Shown here: positions 1-5,491 of the stretch, piece by piece
Layout of the letters: each line of letters begins with the position of its first letter
How positions within the stretch are numbered: the stretch's first letter is position 1
Origin: Halarsenatibacter sp964630835
Lineage (GTDB): Bacteria > Bacillota > Halanaerobiia > Halanaerobiales > Halarsenatibacteraceae
Assembly: GCA_964630835.1 (NCBI GenBank)
Contig: CAZVZM010000101.1
Span: 1 to 5,491, forward strand
Direction: 5' to 3'
DNA: 5,491 nucleotides
Position numbers and translations under genes: made by a program
The notes under the pieces: generated by a model
What the model was told of the DNA's origin: nothing
Seen by the model: the letters and a program-made list of their open reading frames with translations, nothing else
Databases searched by the model: none

Positions 1-42
1 ATGTTAACATTAATGCAGCAAATAGCAAGCGAGGTGAAATAA
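1..42 (+). CDS. C-terminal end of an unidentified upstream gene (partial)
   Basis: Frame 1 is open from the left edge and ends with TAA at 40-42, giving the tail MLTLMQQIASEVK. The stop shares its last A with the ATG of the next gene (TAATG), an arrangement typical of translationally coupled genes, so this is probably the true end of an upstream coding region. Thirteen residues are too few to identify the product. In many Firmicutes a YlbF-family gene follows miaB, but this tail does not visibly match a MiaB TRAM-domain ending, so no name is given. The only competing reading is that the YlbF frame, which is also open to the left edge, starts further upstream. Confidence 0.45.
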   Translation: MLTLMQQIASEVK

Positions 43-413
43 TGGCAATAGAAGAAAAGGCAAAAGAACTTGCGGAAGAAATTACTCAGTCAGCGGAATT
101 TCAGGAAATGAAACAAGCCGAAGAGGCTGTCATGGATGATGAAGATGCCAGTCAACTTATGGAAGAACTGGAATCAGTGCAAAAAAGAGTACAGATGGCT
201 CAGATGAACGGTCAGGAAATAGACAGTCAGCAGCAAAAGAAAATCCAAAATCTGAAAGCAAAAATGCAGCAAAATCCTGAGATAAAAGAATTTATCAACG
301 CTCAGCAGGAATTTAATCAGATGATGGAAAATGTCAATGAAATAATCAGCAGCAGTATTCAGGATGCGGAAACTCCTGAAAGTGACGCCGGCGGAGGCCA
401 GATCATTACCTGA
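42..413 (+). CDS. YlbF/YmcA (Com_YlbF) family protein
   Basis: This is a 123-residue acidic, Gln/Glu/Met-rich, almost entirely helical protein. It has the family pattern of an N-terminal helix (AKELAEEITQSAEFQEMKQA, residues about 7-26), a central charged helix (about 34-52), and a conserved-looking QQNPEIKEFINAQQEFNQMM segment (about 76-95). In Bacillus, YlbF (RicF), YmcA (RicA) and YaaT (RicT) form a cytoplasmic complex that steers RNase Y-dependent mRNA maturation and influences the Spo0A phosphorelay, competence and biofilm formation. Whether this homologue does the same is inference. It contains no cysteine, so it cannot supply thiol ligands for the Fe-S clusters described for the Bacillus complex. 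The tail (about 105-123, with GGGQIIT) looks disordered. The ATG at 42 is supported by GAGGTG at 31-36 and by the one-base overlap with the upstream stop. Family assignment is fairly secure; the individual role is not. Confidence 0.82.
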   Translation: MAIEEKAKELAEEITQSAEFQEMKQAEEAVMDDEDASQLMEELESVQKRVQMAQMNGQEIDSQQQKKIQNLKAKMQQNPEIKEFINAQQEFNQMMENVNEIISSSIQDAETPESDAGGGQIIT

Positions 414-494
414 TACTTTTATTTGCAGGGCACAATAACCTGAACTTTGCGATTAAATTTCCACCAGTTCAATAACTGAATTAGATAAAACGAT

Positions 495-527
495 AACCGC
501 AGTTAGTTTTATAACTGCGGTTTTCTT
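495..527 (+). terminator. Rho-independent terminator, probably bidirectional
   Basis: A perfect 11-bp stem (AACCGCAGTTA at 495-505 with TAACTGCGGTT at 512-522) encloses a 6-base loop and is followed on the + strand by TTCTTATTT. It lies 82 bases after the ylbF-family stop. On the - strand the same stem is followed by ATCGTTTTATC, a weaker T-rich tail, and lies 53 bases beyond the stop of the convergent flavoprotein gene. One hairpin can therefore serve both converging operons. The rest of the 414-579 gap shows nothing else convincing, only a weak 5-bp CAGTT/AACTG hairpin near 465-478. Confidence 0.88.
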
Positions 528-579
528 ATTTAGGATAATTTGAAACTCCGTTCACACGATATTTCACCTCTGGTTCAAT

Positions 580-1803
580 TTATTTTCCAGCCACATACCC
601 GGTGGAAAATGCAATCTGTAAGTTGTGTCCGCCAGTATGGGCAGCTGGAGCCAGGACCTCTCCGGCAAAATAGAGATCTGGAATAAGTCTGGATTCCATG
701 CTGGCGGGATTAACTTCATCAGTATCAACCCCACCCATGGTGATAATTGCTCTTTCAGGTCCTGCTTTATCCACAACTGTTGCCGTCAAATTTTTCATTG
801 TTTTTGCCAGTTTTAATCTCTCTTCTCGTTTGATTTGATGAACTCTTTTATCTGCAGGCACACCGGATAAATTAATTGCGATTGGCAGCATTTGAGAAGG
901 AAGCAGATCGTTGAGGGAGTTTTTGAAAAGTTTGTTATGATACTTTTTAAAATCACGCTGCAGCCTTTTGTCGAGCTTTTTCAGACTTAGACCCGGCTTT
1001 AAATCCAGAGAAATCCTGCAGTTAATATCCTCTATATGCTCAAAGTAACAGCTGGCAGCGAGGGCTAGAGATCCTGCAATTTCATTTTGTTTTAGTTTCA
1101 CTTCACCTATATCAGAATACACAACCTCCTCATCCCTGCAAAGTGAGAGGCGGATATTTTTCAGCTTTAATCCCTCAGCTTGTGTCGGCCAATTTTCCCT
1201 GACTTTTAGCGGCACCAGAGCCGGAGCAGGTTGAGGTTTGAGAGAATGCCCTGCCTCTTTACTCAATTTAAACCCGCTGCCATCGGAACCAGTGTGTGGA
1301 TAGGTCATGCCACCAGCAGCAAGAATAGTTCGCTCTGCCTCCACTCCTTCGCCAGACTGAGTAATTATTCCCCGACACCTTCCCTCTTTATCTATCATTA
1401 ATCTGTCAGCTTCAGTATCAGTCATAATTTCAACGCCGGAACTTCTGGCCGCAGAGAGCAAAACATTTTTAACATCTTCAGCATTATCGGATTGGGGATA
1501 AATTCTGCGGCCCCTTTCTTCTTTCAATTTCAGGCCTCTTCTGGTGAAAAATTCACAGGTGTTATTGGGAGTAAATCGGTAAAGAGCTCCGTAAAGAAAA
1601 CTGGCACTGACAAAAACTTTATCAATTACCTCTTTCGGCCTCAGGGTGCTGGTCAAATTGCAGCGTCCTTTCCCGGTCAGAAGAAGTTTTTTCCCGGGGC
1701 TGCTGTTTTTTTCAATGAGCAGCACCGATCTCCCCTGATCTGCTGCCTGTATTGAGGCCATAAGCCCGGCGGGCCCCCCACCCACAACACAGGTTCCAAG
1801 CAT
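580..1803 (-). CDS. HI0933-family FAD/NAD(P)-binding flavoprotein (TIGR00275/BaiN-like)
   Basis: This is a 407-residue Rossmann flavoprotein of normal family length. The N-terminus carries the FAD dinucleotide-binding motif GGGPAG (residues 8-13), with the acidic ribose ligand E31 in LLIEKN, followed by the family hallmark GKKLLLTGKGRCNLT (37-51). Further marks are LAAGGMTYPHTGSDGSG (161-177) and the C-terminal block with MGGVDTDEVNPASMESR (356-372), YFAGE (378-382) and HTGGHNLQIAFSTG (389-402). The family is annotated as putative oxidoreductases; BaiN in gut clostridia has been linked to bile-acid reduction, but no substrate can be assigned here. Two motifs deviate: the usual FTHxGxSGP stretch reads LKQNEIAGS (about 237-245), and the usual LDVDG before TGG reads LAPAAH (about 384-389). 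I chose ATG 1803 rather than an upstream ATG at 1854 because GGGAGG at 1817-1812 precedes it at good spacing and the protein then begins directly at the FAD motif. It starts 4 bases after the malY-like stop, so the two are co-transcribed. Confidence 0.88.
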   Translation of the reverse strand: MLGTCVVGGGPAGLMASIQAADQGRSVLLIEKNSSPGKKLLLTGKGRCNLTSTLRPKEVIDKVFVSASFLYGALYRFTPNNTCEFFTRRGLKLKEERGRRIYPQSDNAEDVKNVLLSAARSSGVEIMTDTEADRLMIDKEGRCRGIITQSGEGVEAERTILAAGGMTYPHTGSDGSGFKLSKEAGHSLKPQPAPALVPLKVRENWPTQAEGLKLKNIRLSLCRDEEVVYSDIGEVKLKQNEIAGSLALAASCYFEHIEDINCRISLDLKPGLSLKKLDKRLQRDFKKYHNKLFKNSLNDLLPSQMLPIAINLSGVPADKRVHQIKREERLKLAKTMKNLTATVVDKAGPERAIITMGGVDTDEVNPASMESRLIPDLYFAGEVLAPAAHTGGHNLQIAFSTGYVAGK

Positions 1804-1807
1804 TTCT

Positions 1808-3004
1808 TTAACCTCCCGCAGATTTCCATGCTGCAGCCAGCCGCTGCAGAGCATCCTGCAATTGAGATCTGGGTGTGGCCAGATTTAATCTGTAAAATCC
1901 TTCGCCCTGTTCCCCGAACCATTCCCCTGGTTCCAGTCCCACCTCTGCTCTGTGAAATAAAATATGGGAAATCTCTTCAGAAGAAAATGCAGAATTGCTG
2001 AAGTCCATCCATACCAGATATGTGCCCTCCGGTTCAATTAAATTAATCCCCTGAAGTTCTCCGCAAATTTCCCCTGCTGTGTTTAGATTACCTTCAAGAT
2101 ATTCAAGCTGAGCTCCAAGCCAGTTTTTCCCCTCTTTATAGGCCGCCCGCAGCCCTTCATAACCCATTATATTGCTTCCCTTTATCAGCCTATCTGCAGC
2201 CTTTCGAAAGGAGCGGCGCTTTTCTCGATCAGGAATTACTGCAAAGGCGATCTTCAGACCTGCCAGATTAAAAGTTTTTGTAGGAGAATGTAAAGTAATA
2301 GTATTATGGGCTAATTCTTTAGAAAGAGAAGCCAGAGGAATATGCTGATGATCTCCAAAGGTGAAATCTGAGTGAATTTCATCGGAAATAATTGTAATAC
2401 CGTTCTCTCTGCACAGCTTTCCCAGCTTGTTTAGTTCTTTTTTACTCCAGACCCGGCCTACCGGATTATGAGGGCTGCACAGAATCAAAGCTTCTGCCGA
2501 AGGATTATCTTTCAGATTTCTTTTTAGGTTGCGAAAATCAATTCTGTAACGATCTATTTCAGGATCATAGTCAAGAGGATTCTCAATTATATTTCTTCTT
2601 GACTTTTCTATCACATCAAAGAAGGGATAGTAAACGGGGGGTTGAATAAGAATGCCAGCATCTTCAGAGGTGAAATCCTCTAAAGCAACCCTGATTCCCG
2701 GCACCACACCACTGATAAAAGTTAACCACTCTGGCTTAATACTCCAGTTATATTGATTGATATACCAGTCGCATACCGCACTTTTTAATTCTTTATCGGG
2801 AAAAGTATAGCCAAAGACTCCATGATCCAATCTATTTTTTAGGGCATCAATTATCTCAGGTGCAGTTGGCCAGTCCGCATCGGCCACCCAGAGAGGAGTG
2901 ACATTTGAATTTGGAAAAAATGAACTTCTCAAATCCCACTTAACAGATCCTGTATTGCATCGATTTACTGTTTTGTCAAAATCATAATTTTTGTTATTTT
3001 TCAT
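1808..3004 (-). CDS. MalY/PatB-family PLP-dependent C-S lyase / aminotransferase
   Basis: This is a 398-residue fold-type I PLP enzyme, full length for the MalY/PatB family, which cleaves cystathionine and related cysteine S-conjugates (beta-lyase, EC 4.4.1.13) in the cytoplasm, giving homocysteine or a thiol, pyruvate and ammonia. Visible marks in order are PLWVADADWPTAP (37-49, the family's P-x-WVADMDF region), FGYT (64-67), the cofactor-stacking PPVYYPF (122-128), SPHNPVGRVW (177-186) with N180, SDEIHSDF (207-214) with D208 expected to contact the pyridine nitrogen, HSPTKTFNLAGLK (239-251) with K243 as the PLP Schiff-base lysine, and ATPRS (376-380) with R379 as the likely substrate-carboxylate ligand. 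All key catalytic positions are intact. The ATG at 3004 has GGAGG at 3016-3012 and 7-base spacing. The flavoprotein gene follows immediately. E. coli MalY also antagonises MalT, but nothing here shows a regulatory role, and the lacI neighbour may be coincidental. An aminotransferase with other substrates is possible. Confidence 0.9.
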   Translation of the reverse strand: MKNNKNYDFDKTVNRCNTGSVKWDLRSSFFPNSNVTPLWVADADWPTAPEIIDALKNRLDHGVFGYTFPDKELKSAVCDWYINQYNWSIKPEWLTFISGVVPGIRVALEDFTSEDAGILIQPPVYYPFFDVIEKSRRNIIENPLDYDPEIDRYRIDFRNLKRNLKDNPSAEALILCSPHNPVGRVWSKKELNKLGKLCRENGITIISDEIHSDFTFGDHQHIPLASLSKELAHNTITLHSPTKTFNLAGLKIAFAVIPDREKRRSFRKAADRLIKGSNIMGYEGLRAAYKEGKNWLGAQLEYLEGNLNTAGEICGELQGINLIEPEGTYLVWMDFSNSAFSSEEISHILFHRAEVGLEPGEWFGEQGEGFYRLNLATPRSQLQDALQRLAAAWKSAGG

Positions 3005-3060
3005 CTTATAACCTCCGTTTATTTGCTATAAAGAAGACAGAAGCTCCTGAAAATAGAGAC

Positions 3061-3089
3061 CCCTCCAGTTTCAATATTAAACTGGAGGG
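3061..3089 (-). terminator. Perfect 11-bp hairpin in the malY leader; weak terminator or leader regulatory structure
   Basis: CCCTCCAGTTT at 3061-3071 pairs perfectly with AAACTGGAGGG at 3079-3089 around a 7-base loop. Read on the - strand it lies 206 bases after the lacI stop and 57 bases before the malY start. The sequence following it on that strand (GTCTCTATTTTC) has only a weak T tract, so it may be an inefficient terminator for the lacI transcript, a processing barrier, or part of a malY leader. On the - strand its first arm contains CCCTCC, which could also pair with the malY GGAGG ribosome site. Its function is inferred; the stem itself is plainly visible. Confidence 0.5.
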
Positions 3090-3165
3090 AAATATTGACA
3101 GCGGAAAAACAATTTATTCTGAAAAACATGATATAAATTCTGGGTGCATGTATATTTATTATCCT

Positions 3166-3290
3166 GGTTCTTCTCCACATCAGTTGTTGGAGTAAGCTAC
3201 AAGGCTCCGCTCACAATGAAATTTTTCCTATGCTTCAGTTTAGTTTTCGGCATATTTCGTAAATTTCACCAACAATTATGGAGAAGGTCC
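3166..3290. mobile_element. Imperfect terminal-inverted-repeat element, ~125 bp (MITE-like or decayed IS, possibly ISL3-type)
   Basis: The left end begins GGTTCTTCTCCA and continues to TTGTTGG at 3190. The right end, read from 3290 on the other strand, begins GGACCTTCTCCA and continues to TTGTTGG at 3269. The arms match at about 19 of 22 aligned positions with a 3-base gap, and weaker similarity (GTTGG.G.AA..TAC) carries the repeat inward to about 3200 and 3259. The interior is non-coding and too short for a transposase. A GG(T/C)TCTT start and TGTTGG inside long inverted repeats recall ISL3-family ends, but this is recollection and not a database match. No 8-bp target duplication is evident at the flanks. 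The right end lies 5 bases from the lacI stop codon. The alternative is a large imperfect RNA hairpin acting downstream of lacI. Confidence 0.45.
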
Positions 3291-3295
3291 CAAAA

Positions 3296-4309
3296 TCATA
3301 CTCCGCCCTTTTCTGTGCTCTCCCGTTTCACAAGCTCATGTTCTATTTGTACATGCTTATTTTCCTCGCTCCTGCCTTCAATGGTGGAGATAAGGAGCTT
3401 CATTGCTGCTTTACCCAGCCTGGAACATGGCTGGTGCACGGTGGTTAAAGAGGGCTTTACAAAGCGGGAAAGCTCAATATCATCAAAACCGACCACCGAT
3501 ATATCTCCTGGTATAGATTTGCCCAGAGATTCAGCCCCTCTCATAGCTCCTATAGCCATTCTATCATCGAAGGCAAAAATTGCTGTTAAATCCTTCTCTT
3601 TTTTTATTAACTCCCTGGCTCCGCGATAACCGGACTCAAATGAAAAATCCCCGGCAAAACACAGCTCCTCACGCCAGCATATATTGAGATTTTTAAAAGC
3701 TTTTTTCACACCTCCCAGTCTTTCTTCGCTGGATATTTTATCGGAAAGGGGCCCTCTTATAATTCCAATTTTGTTGTGATTATTTTCATGCAGGTATTCT
3801 ATAACCTCTTCAGCTGCTTTTCTATTGTTTATTCCAGTGCTCGATATTTTTTTTCTTCTGATATGACCGGAGGCTATTATCGCCGGAAGCGGACTTTTTT
3901 CCAGCTCCTTTAAAAAATCCTCCTGCCAGCTGGAGCTTATAATTATTATACCATCGACATTTTTTTGCTTCATAATTTGCAGGTGATCAATTTTTTTGAG
4001 CAAGCTATCTCCTGTATCACCAAGCAGCAGGTTAAAACCTTCCTTCCGGGCAATTGCTTCAGCAGCCTGCAGGAGATCCATAAGAAAAGGATTATTTAAC
4101 CTGGCTCCTATAACTCCAATTAACCTGCTGGTTTTTGTTCTCAGCGTCCGGGCTGATTCATTAACCTCATATTCCAGCTCTTTTATGGCTTCAACCACCT
4201 TTAGTCTGGTTTCCTCTCTAACCTTTGAGCTGTCATTCAAAACCCGGGATACGGTAGCAGGAGAGACGTCCGCCTGTCTTGCTACATCCTTTATAGTTGT
4301 TCCTTCCAT
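3296..4309 (-). CDS. LacI/GalR-family transcriptional repressor
   Basis: This is a 337-residue protein with the standard architecture. A LacI helix-turn-helix occupies residues about 4-25 (TIKDVARQADVSPATVSRVL), followed by the hinge helix (about 49-58, ESARTLR with L56 as the minor-groove leucine position) and a periplasmic-binding-like effector domain starting at RLIGVIGARLNNPF (62-75). Further family marks are AIFAFDDRMAIGAM (243-256), SVVGFDDIELSRF (271-283) and PSLTTVHQP (286-294). It should dimerise, bind a palindromic operator and release it on binding a sugar or sugar phosphate; the ligand cannot be read from the sequence. It follows two sugar ABC permease genes in the same direction, so it probably controls that importer operon. 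I chose ATG 4309 over an in-frame TTG at 4333: it gives the usual family N-terminus just before TIKDVA and has AAAGGA at 4324-4319 as ribosome site. The gene looks intact, ending 5 bases before an inverted-repeat element. Confidence 0.93.
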   Translation of the reverse strand: MEGTTIKDVARQADVSPATVSRVLNDSSKVREETRLKVVEAIKELEYEVNESARTLRTKTSRLIGVIGARLNNPFLMDLLQAAEAIARKEGFNLLLGDTGDSLLKKIDHLQIMKQKNVDGIIIISSSWQEDFLKELEKSPLPAIIASGHIRRKKISSTGINNRKAAEEVIEYLHENNHNKIGIIRGPLSDKISSEERLGGVKKAFKNLNICWREELCFAGDFSFESGYRGARELIKKEKDLTAIFAFDDRMAIGAMRGAESLGKSIPGDISVVGFDDIELSRFVKPSLTTVHQPCSRLGKAAMKLLISTIEGRSEENKHVQIEHELVKRESTEKGGV

Positions 4310-4338
4310 AAAGACATTTCCTTTCTCCAACAAAATTT

Positions 4339-4373
4339 ATATAATGTAACTGGTGCTTAAGTTTATTTTTCAA
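4339..4373 (-). promoter_or_regulatory. Weak candidate promoter for the lacI-type gene
   Basis: In the 77-base gap between the permease stop and the lacI ATG, the - strand carries TTGAAA (4373-4368) followed after 19 bases by TACATTATAT (4348-4339). This resembles a sigma-A promoter with suboptimal spacing and an AT-rich -10 region containing the palindrome TTATATAA. No convincing LacI-type operator with a central CG was found. The gap also lacks a terminator hairpin, so the repressor may simply be read through from the permease operon. Confidence 0.25.
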
Positions 4374-4386
4374 TCCTGGAAAAACT

Positions 4387-5253
4387 TTATCCTTTTACAG
4401 CTCCTGCTGTTAGCCCTTCTACAATTCGATTCTGGAAAATGAGAACAAGTAAAACCACCGGAATGGTGACAACGACTGCAGCTGCCAGGATTTCTCCCAT
4501 GGGCTCCTGCATGGCCGCCTCTCCTGTGAAAAGGGCTATAGCCACGGGAACTGTGCGGGCCCCGGGATCAATGGAGGTGAATGTTAGGGCGAAAACATAT
4601 TCATTCCAGCACTGAATAAAGGCCAGAAGTCCGCATGTAACAAGAGCGGGAGCAGTCAGGGGAAGAAGGATATGATAAAAAGTCTGCATCGGCGTGGCTC
4701 CATCCACCTGTGCCGACTGCATTATTTCGATAGGCAAATCTTTGAAAAATGAAGTGAGGACCCAGGTGGTAAAGGGCAGGGTGAAAATCAGATAGGAAAA
4801 TATCATCCCGGGAACAGTCCCAAGAGGCAATCTTGTGATGATGGCATAGAGTCCGGCCAGTATAGTAACCTGCGGAAACATAGTCATAGCCAGAATTATA
4901 TAAAGTGAGGGTTTTTTACCGCGAAATCTAAGCTTTCCCAGCGCAAAAGCTGCAAATGATCCAACCATGAGAGCCAAAAATGTCGAGCTAACCCCCACTA
5001 TAGCGCTGTTTCTAAGGCCTCTGATGAATTCTCCGGATTGAAATATATGGATATAGTTATCTAAGCTGGGTGAAATCTCAAGTGTTACTGGATCACGAGG
5101 TATCATCGTGGCCGGAGTCATGAAAAGCTGTGCTTCTGTTTTCAAAGAAGAGTTAACAGCCCAGTAAAAAGGGAAAAGCAGATAAATGATAATTATGGCC
5201 AGCATAAGCAAAAACAGTATGGATTTTGCCGGTTTTTCCCTGAAATCTATCAC
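4387..5253 (-). CDS. Carbohydrate ABC transporter permease, MalG type
   Basis: This is a 288-residue inner-membrane permease of the binding-protein-dependent transport family (BPD_transp_1, MalG/SugB-like), pairing with the MalF-type permease encoded just before it to form the sugar channel. Six membrane segments are visible at about 11-32, 83-106, 115-137, 147-170, 199-222 and 255-274. The cytoplasmic EAA loop that docks on the ATPase is at about 176-199, reading EIMQSAQVDGAT then ILLP, with the invariant glycine at G185. WNEYVFAL (216-223) and the C-terminal QNRIVEGLTAGAVKG (274-288) are typical of MalG-like subunits. The start is GTG at 5253-5251, overlapping the previous gene's TAG by one base (TAGTG) and preceded by GGGGGTGG. 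An ATG at 5260 is in another frame. The transported sugar is unknown. A shared MsmK/UgpC-type ATPase elsewhere is common for such systems, and none is encoded in this window. Confidence 0.93.
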   Translation of the reverse strand: MIDFREKPAKSILFLLMLAIIIIYLLFPFYWAVNSSLKTEAQLFMTPATMIPRDPVTLEISPSLDNYIHIFQSGEFIRGLRNSAIVGVSSTFLALMVGSFAAFALGKLRFRGKKPSLYIILAMTMFPQVTILAGLYAIITRLPLGTVPGMIFSYLIFTLPFTTWVLTSFFKDLPIEIMQSAQVDGATPMQTFYHILLPLTAPALVTCGLLAFIQCWNEYVFALTFTSIDPGARTVPVAIALFTGEAAMQEPMGEILAAAVVVTIPVVLLVLIFQNRIVEGLTAGAVKG

Positions 5254-5491
5254 TATTCATCCACCCCCAGAAGTCTCATGTAGGCAACTGCAAAGATAAA
5301 TATGATAATAAATATCAAAACTCCAATTGCTGAGGATAAGCCCATATTTCTATTGCCAACCAGCTCATAATAATTCATTGTAGCCATCGAGTATCTGGAT
5401 CTGGCCAGCATTACATGGAACACATCAAATACCCTCAGGGCATCCAGAGTTCTAAAGACAAGCGCTACTGCCAGCGAAGGTTTGATCAGCG
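5253..5491 (-). CDS. Sugar ABC transporter permease, MalF type (C-terminal 78 residues, partial)
   Basis: The frame is open from the right edge to a TAG at 5255-5253 and was translated by hand. The visible part begins IKPSLAVALVFRTLDALRVF, which is the region just after the EAA loop of MalF/UgpA/SugA-type permeases (the usual IxPxLxxALLFRxLDAxRxFD). It continues through a loop with YYELVGNRNMGLSSAIG and the final membrane helix (GVLIFIIIFIFAVAYMRLL), ending in LGVDE. It forms the other half of the sugar channel with the MalG-type protein encoded directly after it, which it overlaps by one base, implying translational coupling. The glycine-rich GGGP turn often found after the FD motif in this family is replaced by LARSRYS. 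The N-terminal part and the expected solute-binding protein gene lie outside the window. Confidence 0.9.
   Translation of the reverse strand, partial: LIKPSLAVALVFRTLDALRVFDVFHVMLARSRYSMATMNYYELVGNRNMGLSSAIGVLIFIIIFIFAVAYMRLLGVDE

Larger units (their letters stand above)
3005..3295. other. Intergenic region between lacI-type and malY-type genes
   Basis: These 291 bases have no credible coding sequence on either strand. They hold the malY ribosome site (3016-3012), a perfect hairpin (3061-3089) and a pair of imperfect inverted repeats bounding about 125 bases (3166-3290). The malY promoter should lie here, but I found no clean -35/-10 pair on the - strand. The AT-rich stretch 3110-3160 is the likeliest place. 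I compared the leader by eye with T-box, SAM and similar sulfur-related riboswitch signatures and saw no match. Confidence 0.6.

Noticed and set aside
442..478. Small hairpins (TGAACT/AGTTCA, CAGTT/AACTG) upstream of the terminator
   Set aside because: Stems of 5-6 bases with a long loop or no T tract are expected by chance in AT-rich intergenic DNA.
1492..1755. An 87-codon + strand open frame within the flavoprotein gene
   Set aside because: It is antisense to the GKGRCNLT region and FAD-proximal part of a clearly conserved gene and has no independent support.
1804..1854. An upstream ATG at 1854 extending the flavoprotein by 17 residues
   Set aside because: The extension overlaps the end of the malY-like gene, adds nothing resembling the family, and the ATG at 1803 has a strong GGGAGG site and begins right at the FAD-binding strand.
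3005..3165. A possible SAM, T-box or other sulfur-responsive riboswitch before malY
   Set aside because: Only one simple hairpin is present; no T-box AGGGTGG-type core or multi-helix riboswitch pattern could be found by eye.
3144..3629. A 161-codon + strand open frame crossing the lacI 3' end
   Set aside because: It lies mostly antisense to the well-conserved LacI effector domain, has no ribosome site and no recognisable protein pattern; its first part runs over the non-coding inverted-repeat element.
4310..4333. A TTG start adding 8 residues to the LacI-type repressor
   Set aside because: The added residues would be read from the ribosome-binding sequence itself (GGAGAAAGGA), and the ATG at 4309 gives the usual family N-terminus.
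3996..4349. A 117-codon + strand open frame antisense to the lacI N-terminus
   Set aside because: It is the complement of the LacI DNA-binding and hinge region, with composition explained by that gene.

Overview
This window looks like chromosomal DNA from a low-to-moderate GC Firmicute-type anaerobe. The evidence is strong GGAGG-type ribosome sites before most genes, start/stop overlaps (TAATG, TAGTG), a YlbF-family gene and AT-rich codon choice. Protein style resembles the Halanaerobiales/Clostridia, but that placement is an impression from the sequence alone and is not proven.

Layout. The left end (1-413) is a + strand operon end: the last codons of an unidentified gene overlap the start of a small YlbF-family protein. 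A strong hairpin with a T-rich tail at 495-527 ends this unit and probably also the convergent unit from the right. Everything from 580 to the right edge is on the - strand. In transcription order it is: the C-terminal end of a MalF-like sugar ABC permease (runs off the right edge), a complete MalG-like sugar ABC permease, a LacI-family repressor, a 291-base intergenic stretch, a MalY/PatB-type PLP C-S lyase/aminotransferase, and an HI0933-family (TIGR00275/BaiN-like) flavoprotein.

How the genes work together. The two permeases form the membrane channel of a carbohydrate importer. Its binding protein would be expected beyond the right edge, and the LacI-type protein just downstream is the likely sugar-responsive repressor of that operon. 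The malY-like gene and the flavoprotein gene are separated by only 4 bases, so they are almost certainly co-transcribed. They appear to be a separate unit from the sugar genes, because the gap before malY holds a ~125-bp sequence with imperfect terminal inverted repeats (probably a non-autonomous or decayed insertion element, possibly ISL3-like) followed by a perfect 11-bp hairpin in the malY leader.

No RNA gene, CRISPR array, phage gene or intact transposase was seen. The most unusual items are the inverted-repeat element at 3166-3290, the malY leader hairpin, and a flavoprotein with two family signature motifs that look altered. I found no convincing new multi-gene system here.
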